Shown: in pieces, positions 58,259 to 64,000 of the stretch
Layout: each line of letters starts with the position of its first letter
Position numbering within the stretch: the first letter of the stretch is position 1
Source: JBFWPF01 sp050250135
GTDB taxonomy: Bacteria > Chlamydiota > Chlamydiia > Chlamydiales > JAFEGQ01
Assembly (NCBI GenBank): GCA_050250135.1
Contig: JBFWPF010000009.1
Location: 1 to 64,000 of the forward strand
Length of the DNA: 64,000 nucleotides
Direction of reading: 5' to 3'
Position numbers and translations under genes: made by a program
Notes under the pieces: model-generated
What the model was told of the DNA's origin: nothing
Database searches by the model: none
The model's input: the letters and a program-made list of their open reading frames with translations, nothing else

Positions 58259-59790
58259 GGATACTCCCTGAGTTGGGCAAAGTGGACGACGTAGGCCTGT
58301 TCAAACTCTTTGATGGCATCGCTCAATGCCTTGGGCTCAGCGTCTTTGTCATTAAAGCAAGTCCACGTCCCGTTTTGCTGGGCGTAGGTGTAGTAGTGCC
58401 CTCCGTCCTTGCTGCTGGAGCTATGGACGGTGAATGACTTTACCTCGTAGAGAGTCTCCTCAATTTTCATGCGGAGATCGGGAGTCACGACCCTGTAATT
58501 CCGCTTGTGCAAGCCTCCCCGCGCATCCTTATAAAAGCGGTTGAAGGTGCAATAGAGATCGGGTTGCCGTGTTTTGAGCACCTTGCGCTCACAAGTGAGA
58601 GGCGCTTCATAGTACTTGTCTTCTAGCTTGAACCAGGGCTTGACCTCCGGGTTCGCTAGAAAGGGCTCCCACTGAAGGTCGATTAGCTTCTGCAGGCTGA
58701 TGGGTTTCTCATCTTTAGGGGGCAAAAATTGCTGAAGCCAATCCTTGTCGCCAAGGTCGGTGCGGAAGCCACACTTGTCAACCTTTGAGGGGGCATCGCT
58801 CTCGCCCACCCCCTGCAGATGGGGCAATTCCGTTTTTTTTCCTAGGTCAAAATGGCGCTCCTTATCGAAGTCCCAGCGGGGCACCTTTGTATCAAACTTG
58901 AAGAAGGGGCCCATGCGGAGAAGGGCTTCGCTTGCATCTTCTTGGGTGATCAAGGGGAAACGGAGGGAGGAGCGGGCCCATTTGGAGAGGGCCTGGTCCT
59001 CACTGAGTCCATTGATTCTGCCGATCTGGAGAAGGGTACGGAGGAGGCGGAAGCGGAAGCGGTGGGCTTCGACCTTCTCTGGATCAGGGTCGGTATCCAG
59101 CATGGTGTCCAGCAGAGGGGTGTTCCGGAGCCACTGGAGGGCCGCGCTCATAAAGCAGTCGTTACCCTTGTTGTGTATCCCCTTCAGCGACGTTTTGATA
59201 AGCTGGCGATTGTCTTTGCACAATTGCAAATAGGTTGGGAGAAGCTTCTCCTCATCCTCAGTGAGGGGAACGCGAGGGGCAAGCAGAGGCCGCTTCTTTA
59301 CAGGGGGTTTGTCAACGGGTAGCGACCCCAGGGTATAGGTTGGAGGAGGGGGATCGGGCCAGAGGTAGTAGTGGCCAGCGCCCCATGTAAGGCCGGACAC
59401 AGCACTCCAGATCAAGGAATCCTCAAGTTCGACCTCCACAAGGCTGTAGAGGACCCAGAAGGAGAGGGAAAGGAGAGTGGTCAGCTCAAGGGTCCGGGCC
59501 AACCCAAAGTTGTTCCCAAATAACCCTCGAAGATCGGCATCGGCCTCTTCACCTAGCTCTCTCAGGCTCTTTTGCGCCTTCCGAAAGCAGGAGTCGACCT
59601 TTACGATGAGGCGGCTGGCAGGACCCTCGCCCGGGTAGAGGAGCTCGGCTAGGCAAACGCCCCCTACAAGGCCGATCCCCGTTATAACGGAGACGTCCGC
59701 TAAGCGAGCCCCCCCGCCGTAGGCCAGCAAAAAGGCCCCGAGGGTAGGCGCAGCGATCCAAGGGAGTGGGTCAGATGCTCTGGATTCCAT
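58255..59790 (-). CDS. Membrane-anchored USP-type deubiquitinase, copy 1
   Basis: A 511-residue protein. Residues 1-150 hold hydrophobic segments (about 10-50 and 103-142) around a charged helix; a proline stretch (WPDPPPPTY) leads to a peptidase C19/USP domain. The Cys box is GIHNKGNDCFMSAALQWL with C212; a QEDASEALLRM segment matches the usual QQDAxEF; the His box is DGGHYYTYAQQNGTWTCFND with H465 and N480/D481. All expected catalytic residues are present. Bacteria lack ubiquitin, so the target is expected in the host cell. Membrane anchoring suggests the inclusion or bacterial surface. Its mRNA may be almost leaderless. Confidence 0.85.
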   Translation of the reverse strand: MESRASDPLPWIAAPTLGAFLLAYGGGARLADVSVITGIGLVGGVCLAELLYPGEGPASRLIVKVDSCFRKAQKSLRELGEEADADLRGLFGNNFGLARTLELTTLLSLSFWVLYSLVEVELEDSLIWSAVSGLTWGAGHYYLWPDPPPPTYTLGSLPVDKPPVKKRPLLAPRVPLTEDEEKLLPTYLQLCKDNRQLIKTSLKGIHNKGNDCFMSAALQWLRNTPLLDTMLDTDPDPEKVEAHRFRFRLLRTLLQIGRINGLSEDQALSKWARSSLRFPLITQEDASEALLRMGPFFKFDTKVPRWDFDKERHFDLGKKTELPHLQGVGESDAPSKVDKCGFRTDLGDKDWLQQFLPPKDEKPISLQKLIDLQWEPFLANPEVKPWFKLEDKYYEAPLTCERKVLKTRQPDLYCTFNRFYKDARGGLHKRNYRVVTPDLRMKIEETLYEVKSFTVHSSSSKDGGHYYTYAQQNGTWTCFNDKDAEPKALSDAIKEFEQAYVVHFAQLREYP

Positions 59791-59799
59791 TTGACAAAC

Positions 59800-59828
59800 A
59801 TTATACGCTAAATGCGTATTTTATTAAA
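59800..59828 (-). promoter_or_regulatory. Promoter of USP copy 1, predicting a near-leaderless mRNA
   Basis: On the minus strand TTTAAT (59828-59823), 17 bases, then a perfect TATAAT (59805-59800). The predicted start is only three to four bases before ATG 59790, and there is no Shine-Dalgarno sequence. The same arrangement is kept before copy 2. Confidence 0.55.
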
Positions 59829-59879
59829 AGAGAGCCCCTTGCCGAGAAGCGAGGGGTCAATCCCCTAATCATCAGGGTC

Positions 59880-61412
59880 TTACATGACTCTGGCAAAGTG
59901 GACGACGTAGGCCTGCTCAAACTCTTTGATGACGTCGCCTAATTCTCTAGGTTCAGCACGATCGTCATCAAAGCGAGTCCACTTCCCGTTTTGCTGCGCG
60001 TAGGTGTAGTAGTGCCCTCCGTCCTTGCTGCTGGAGCTATGGACGATGAATGACTTTACCTCGTAGAGAGTCTCCTCAATTTTCATGCGGAGATCGGGAG
60101 TCACGACCCTGTAATTCCGCTTGTGCAAGCCTCCCCGCGCATCCTTATAAAAGCGGTTGAAGGTGCAATAGAGATCGGGCTTCTGTGTTTTGAGCACCTT
60201 TCGCTCACAGGTGACTGGCGATTCGTAGTACTTACCCTCTTTCTCGAACCGGATCTTCACCGCCGGGTCTCCAGCAAAGGGCTCCCATTGAAGGTCGACT
60301 AGCTTCTGCAGGCTGATGGGGTTTCCATTTTTAGGGGGCAAAAATGGCTGCAGCCAATCCTTGTCGCCAGGGTCAGTGCGGAAGCCGCATTTGTCAACCT
60401 TTGAGGGGGCATCGCTCTCGCCCACTCCCTGCAGGTGGGGCAACTCCGTTTTCTTCCCTAGGTCGAACTGGCGCTCCTTATCGAAGTCCCAGCGGGGCAC
60501 CTTTGTATCAAAGTTGAAGAACTGGCTCATGTGGAAGAGGGCCTCGCTAGCATCCTCTTGGGTGCTTAAGGGGAAACCGAGGGAGGAGCGGGCCCATTTG
60601 GAGAGGGCCTGGTCATCGCTGAGTCCATTGATTCTGCCGATTTGGAGGAGGGTGCGGAGGAGGCGGAAGCGGAACCGGTGGGCCTCTATATTATCTGCGG
60701 CAGGTTCGGTATCCAGCATGGTGTCCAGCAGAGGGGTGTTCCGGAGCCACTGGAGGGCCGCGCTCATAAAGCAGTCGTTACCCTTGTTGTGTATCCCTTT
60801 CAGCGACGTTTTGATGAGCTCGCGATTCCGTTTGCATAGCTCTAAGTAAGTTGGGATAAGCTTCTCCTCATCCTCAGTGAGGGGAACGGGAGGGGCGGGC
60901 GGAGGCGGTGGCAGCGGCTTGAGCGGTGCTGTGTAAGGGATTAGTGACCCCTTGGTATAGGTCGGGGGAGGGGGATCGGGCCAGATGTAGTAATGGCCAG
61001 CGCCCCAGCCACCTCCCGTAATAACACTCCAGATCACGGAATCCTCAAATTCGGCCGCCAATAGGCCATAAAAGACCCAAAAGGAGAGGGAGAGGACAAG
61101 GGTCAGCTCAAGGGCCCGCGTTAGCCCAAACTCGTTTCCAAATAGGCCCCGAATTTCGCCATCGACCTCTTCACCTAACTCCTTAAGGTCCTTCTGCGCT
61201 TTCCGAAAACAGGAGTCGACCTTTAGGATGAGGCGACTGGCAGGACCGTCGCCCGAGTAGCGAAGTTCAGCTAGGCAAATGCCCCCTACAAGGCCGATCC
61301 CCGTAATAACGGGGACGTCCAATAGGCGAGCCCCCCCGCCGTAGGCCAGCAAAAAGGCCCCGAGGGTAGGCGCGGCGATCCAAGGGAGTTGGTCAGATGT
61401 TTTGGATTCCAT
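59880..61412 (-). CDS. Membrane-anchored USP-type deubiquitinase, copy 2
   Basis: A 510-residue paralogue of the downstream gene, with near-identical Cys and His boxes (C214; H467) and the same membrane module. Differences concentrate in the proline linker (PLPPPPPAPPVPLTEDEE) and the C-terminal residues (HFARVM versus HFAQLREYP). ATG 61412 (MESKTSDQLPW) is chosen by alignment with copy 1; the longer TTG-type start is rejected. Strong conservation in both protein and promoter points to a recent tandem duplication. Function as for copy 1. Confidence 0.85.
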   Translation of the reverse strand: MESKTSDQLPWIAAPTLGAFLLAYGGGARLLDVPVITGIGLVGGICLAELRYSGDGPASRLILKVDSCFRKAQKDLKELGEEVDGEIRGLFGNEFGLTRALELTLVLSLSFWVFYGLLAAEFEDSVIWSVITGGGWGAGHYYIWPDPPPPTYTKGSLIPYTAPLKPLPPPPPAPPVPLTEDEEKLIPTYLELCKRNRELIKTSLKGIHNKGNDCFMSAALQWLRNTPLLDTMLDTEPAADNIEAHRFRFRLLRTLLQIGRINGLSDDQALSKWARSSLGFPLSTQEDASEALFHMSQFFNFDTKVPRWDFDKERQFDLGKKTELPHLQGVGESDAPSKVDKCGFRTDPGDKDWLQPFLPPKNGNPISLQKLVDLQWEPFAGDPAVKIRFEKEGKYYESPVTCERKVLKTQKPDLYCTFNRFYKDARGGLHKRNYRVVTPDLRMKIEETLYEVKSFIVHSSSSKDGGHYYTYAQQNGKWTRFDDDRAEPRELGDVIKEFEQAYVVHFARVM

Positions 61413-61421
61413 TTGACAAAC

Positions 61422-61450
61422 ATTATACAGCATTCGCGCATTTTATTAAA
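61422..61450 (-). promoter_or_regulatory. Promoter of USP copy 2, predicting a near-leaderless mRNA
   Basis: TTTAAT (61450-61445), a 17-base spacer and TATAAT (61427-61422) on the minus strand, ten bases before ATG 61412. The spacer differs from that of copy 1 while both boxes are identical, which supports function. Confidence 0.55.
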
Positions 61451-61559
61451 GGAGAACACCTTGCTGGGCAGCGACATTCCTATCCCGCTGATAGTCAATG
61501 ACCTTGTCCCAATACCCCGAAGTGCTTTACACTGATTCCGCTAATTTAAAGGAAAAACC

Positions 61560-61958
61560 ATGAATCTGCTCCGCCAGATGGCCCGCCTCCTCTATCGGTT
61601 CCGCCACCCCGTTACCCTTCCCGAGGAGGTGGCCTGTGATGTGGGGATCCCCCTCTCCAATGGCCTCTCCTGCGAGGCGGTCATCCAGCGGCTGAAGGAC
61701 CCCTCCCACCCCTCCCGCAAGTTGATCCGGATGATGCCCCGCGAGGGGGCCGAGGCCCTCTTCCATAACGCGGTCAAGCAAGAGCGATTCCGCCGCTCAA
61801 CCCTCTTTTCCTACTACTTTGCGAGCGGCTGGATGGAGTTTGCCCTCCACTTTGATGATCAGGATCTACTGCGGAAGGTGACGATACTCCACCGCAATAT
61901 CCTGGATGATCGGGGGGTGGAGATGCCCCTTACTGAGGCTCAGGCGGTTGGCTCGTGA
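61560..61958 (+). CDS. Conserved-looking small protein before nusB, unknown function
   Basis: A 132-residue basic protein (MNLLRQMARLLYRFRHPVTL, REGAEALFHNAVKQERFRRS) with no membrane segment. It has an AAAGGA ribosome-binding site. Its stop overlaps the nusB GTG start by four bases (GTGA), so it is co-translated with nusB and murB, suggesting a role in growth or translation rather than host interaction. No family recognised. Confidence 0.7.
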   Translation: MNLLRQMARLLYRFRHPVTLPEEVACDVGIPLSNGLSCEAVIQRLKDPSHPSRKLIRMMPREGAEALFHNAVKQERFRRSTLFSYYFASGWMEFALHFDDQDLLRKVTILHRNILDDRGVEMPLTEAQAVGS

Positions 61959-62416
61959 CCCTTCCTAAGCGGCAGGAGCGGGAGATCCTCCTTCAACTCC
62001 TCTACAGCCAAGATTTCACCTCCCTCGATGATGAGCCGGAGCGGTTTGCCGAAATGCTCGAGATCCCCCGAGCCGAGATCCGGGCAGCCCACGAAAAGGT
62101 GGTCGAGATCTTGAAGCATGTGGGGGAGGTCGACGCCCTCATCCAGAAGCTATCGACCGAGTATGCCCTCGACCGGATTGGGCGGATCGAGCGCAACATC
62201 CTCCGCCTTGGGGGGTATGAGCTCCTCTACCAGCCCCACATCCCACCTAAGGTGGTCCTAGCGGAGGCGGTGAGGCTTGCCCGCAAATATGGGACCCCCG
62301 AGTCGGCCAAGTTTGTCAACGGGGTCCTCGATGCCCTCTACCGGGACCAAATGGGGGAGGAGGGAGAGGAGGACAAGATGGAGATCTATTGGCGCAATGA
62401 GGATCCAAAGGAATAG
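61955..62416 (+). CDS. nusB: Transcription antitermination factor NusB
   Basis: A 153-residue all-helical RNA-binding protein that with NusE (S10) supports rRNA antitermination. The family N-terminus (QEREILLQLLYSQDF) and the C-terminal core (IERNILRLGGYELLYQPHIP, AKFVNGVLDALYRD) are present. The start is GTG 61955. It overlaps murB by 20 bases. A nusB-murB pair is also found in Chlamydia. Confidence 0.94.
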   Translation: MTLPKRQEREILLQLLYSQDFTSLDDEPERFAEMLEIPRAEIRAAHEKVVEILKHVGEVDALIQKLSTEYALDRIGRIERNILRLGGYELLYQPHIPPKVVLAEAVRLARKYGTPESAKFVNGVLDALYRDQMGEEGEEDKMEIYWRNEDPKE

Positions 62417-63248
62417 CCCTCTGGCCCCCTACACAACGCTGAAGGTGGGGGGGCCTGCCGAGGCGCTCGCAGCGGTGAGCACGGCGTCCGAGATGGGAGA
62501 GGCTCTCAGGTGGGCCCGCGAGCGGGGGCTTCCCCACCTGGTCCTCGGTAAGGGGTCGAACATCCTCTTTGCCGATGAGGGCTTTCCCGGCCTTGTGATC
62601 GTTAGCGAAATCACCCATTTGGAGCAGCAGGGGCCCCGGTTTCGGGTTGGGGCCGGCTACCCCTTTACCCGGCTTGGGATTCAGACGGCCCGCCTAGGCT
62701 ACACCGGGCTAGAGTTTGCCTCAGGGATCCCGGGAAGCGTTGGGGGAGCTGTGTACATGAACGCGGGAGCAGCGGGGCAAGAGACGGCCGACACCCTAGA
62801 GCTTGTGGAGGTCCTGACCTCCGGTGGGGAGAGCCGCCACTACCGCCGCGAGGAGCTGGTTTTTAGCTACCGGACAAGCCCCTTTCAGAACCGAGACGAG
62901 GCGATCGTTTCGGCCACCTTTTGCCTGCGCGAGGAGGGGGGGGCGCGGGAGCGGCAGCGGGAGTACCTGATCCGCCGGCAAAAAAGCCAGCCCCTCACCG
63001 AGTGCTCCGCCGGCTGTTTCTTCCGCAACCCAGAGGGGACCTCCGCGGGTGCCCTAATCGACCGGTGTGGCCTCAAAGGGCTTTCGGAAGGGCCCATCGC
63101 CATCTCGGATCTTCATGCTAATTTTTTAGTGAATAGGGGAGGGGGGACAGCCGCACAGGTGAGGTCGCTTTCGGCCCGCATCAAGGGGGAGGTCAAGCGG
63201 CAAACGGGTGTCGACTTGCACGAAGAGGTCCGCTATATTAGCGGGTGA
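62397..63248 (+). CDS. murB: UDP-N-acetylenolpyruvoylglucosamine reductase
   Basis: A 283-residue flavoenzyme that makes UDP-MurNAc for peptidoglycan. The FAD-binding LGKGSNILFADEGFPGLVI, GIPGSVGGAVYMNAGA, and the SAGCFFRNP active-site region are present. The shorter type II form fits the length. ATG 62397 (MRIQRNSPLAPYTTLKVGG) is preferred to the ORF start 120 bases upstream, which lacks family sequence. Its stop overlaps the next ATG (TGATG). Confidence 0.94.
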   Translation: MRIQRNSPLAPYTTLKVGGPAEALAAVSTASEMGEALRWARERGLPHLVLGKGSNILFADEGFPGLVIVSEITHLEQQGPRFRVGAGYPFTRLGIQTARLGYTGLEFASGIPGSVGGAVYMNAGAAGQETADTLELVEVLTSGGESRHYRREELVFSYRTSPFQNRDEAIVSATFCLREEGGARERQREYLIRRQKSQPLTECSAGCFFRNPEGTSAGALIDRCGLKGLSEGPIAISDLHANFLVNRGGGTAAQVRSLSARIKGEVKRQTGVDLHEEVRYISG

Positions 63249-64000
63249 TGTCCTTTCGCGCCGACCTCCACTGCCACACCACCGCCTCCGATGGCACCCT
63301 CACGCCTGAAGAGCTCCTCCACCTCGCCGTAGAGGTTGGCCTGTCGGGCCTCTCCATCACCGATCACGACACCATAGAGGCCTATGAGGTCGCCACGCCC
63401 CTTGCTAGGGAGCTCGGTCTGGAGCTCCTTCCTGGCATCGAGCTCTCGAGCCTGCACGGCGGGGCCTCGGTCCATATCCTCGGCTATGGCTATGATCTAA
63501 ACAGCCCCGTTCTTCGAGGGCTTTGCGACTGGCATGTTCAGCGGCGGCAGGGGCGGAATCGGGAGATTCTGGCTCTGCTCGCTGAAAAGGGGATGCCGGT
63601 TACTGAAGAGGAGATGGAGTTCACTAAGGGTCCAGGCAAGCGGATCTATGGCCGCCCCCACATCGCCCAGGCGATGATTGGAAAGGGGTATGTTGGCTCG
63701 ATCAAGGAGGCCTTTGATCGATGGATCGGGGAGGGGAGGCCCTGCTACGCCCCCGGCCTACGGATCACAGCGGAAGAGACCATCGAGAAGATCCACGCAG
63801 CGGGCGGGAAGGCGGTGATCGCCCACCCCCACCTCATTCCGTCGGCAGGGCTTGTCCGAGAGCTCCTCGAGCTCCCCTTTGATGGGATCGAGGGGTACTA
63901 TGCCAAGATGGGTCCCGACCAGGAGCGGGTGTGGGTCGAGATCGGGCGGAAAAAGGGGTGGCTCGTAACGGGGGGCTCCGACTTTCACGGCTCCTCAAAG
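63248..64000 (+). CDS. PHP-domain phosphoesterase, partial (cut by window end)
   Basis: An ORF starting at ATG 63248 and still open at the window end. It begins MSFRADLHCHTTASDGTLTP, the metal-binding HxH motif of PHP-family phosphoesterases, followed by ITDHDTIEAY, a GIELSS segment, GRPHIAQAMI, VIAHPHLIPS and TGGSDFHGSS. This is the pattern of the RNase AM/nucleoside 3',5'-bisphosphate phosphatase (TrpH/YciV) group, which uses three divalent metals. The C-terminus is not seen. Likely co-transcribed with murB. Confidence 0.9.
   Translation, partial: MSFRADLHCHTTASDGTLTPEELLHLAVEVGLSGLSITDHDTIEAYEVATPLARELGLELLPGIELSSLHGGASVHILGYGYDLNSPVLRGLCDWHVQRRQGRNREILALLAEKGMPVTEEEMEFTKGPGKRIYGRPHIAQAMIGKGYVGSIKEAFDRWIGEGRPCYAPGLRITAEETIEKIHAAGGKAVIAHPHLIPSAGLVRELLELPFDGIEGYYAKMGPDQERVWVEIGRKKGWLVTGGSDFHGSSK

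Noticed and set aside
58745..59233. Antisense ORF conserved in both USP copies (also 60316-60849)
   Set aside because: Its conservation follows from gene duplication; no promoter, ribosome-binding site or plausible protein.

Overview
This is a G+C-rich bacterial chromosome fragment, most likely from an environmental member of the Chlamydiota. The evidence is a combination of genes rather than one marker: a V-type ATPase operon in the order E-DUF2764-A-B-D-I-K close to transaldolase; a PknD-type kinase with a zinc-ribbon N-terminus and a DWG motif next to valS; a double-length UvrA of 1744 residues; a CdaA/YbbR pair beside cydAB; cysteine-rich outer-membrane proteins; and several eukaryotic-like effector candidates (F-box, LRR/ankyrin, USP deubiquitinases). 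The high G+C content is unusual for the phylum. No tRNA or rRNA gene was recognised.

Layout. 0-5.6 kb: an LRR/ankyrin protein, a run of small helical proteins (one split by an in-frame stop) and transaldolase. 5.7-10 kb: an F-box protein, a five-copy direct-repeat array, an AAA+ ATPase, and a trypsin/Sel1 protein. 10.1-17.7 kb: the V-ATPase operon, interrupted between atpB and atpD by a palindromic element. 17.8-24.5 kb: a giant autotransporter with about ten internal repeats. 24.5-28.9 kb: a second palindromic element, a possible ADP-ribosyltransferase-fold protein, an AT-rich island, fumC, a lipoprotein and a second AAA+ ATPase. 28.9-35.9 kb (minus strand): Dabb protein - pknD - valS - divergent kinase. 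36-38.9 kb: a third AAA+ ATPase with two tandem inverted repeats on its start codon, and an orphan 539-residue protein. 38.9-49.5 kb: uvrA, five membrane or outer-membrane proteins including a ferric-reductase-like protein and tandem FadL-family porins. 49.6-57.6 kb: pyk, rsmE, glycosyltransferase, ybbR, cdaA, cydAB. 57.6-61.4 kb: a third palindromic element and a three-gene membrane-USP cluster. 61.5-64 kb: a hypothetical gene, nusB, murB, and a PHP-domain gene cut by the window end.

The core genes describe proton- or sodium-coupled energetics (V-ATPase, cytochrome bd), central carbon metabolism (tal, fumC, pyk), c-di-AMP signalling (cdaA with ybbR), envelope building (murB, glycosyltransferase) and repair (uvrA). 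The accessory genes look like host-interaction equipment.

The most unusual signals are: (1) three AAA+/DUF4143-type ATPase genes, each with AT-cored direct or inverted repeats at its 5' end, two of them sharing the core ATGACAATTTGA; (2) tandem membrane-anchored USP-type deubiquitinases coupled to a third protein that has the membrane module but no protease domain; (3) three different long palindromic elements, one of which has an apparent empty site elsewhere in the window.
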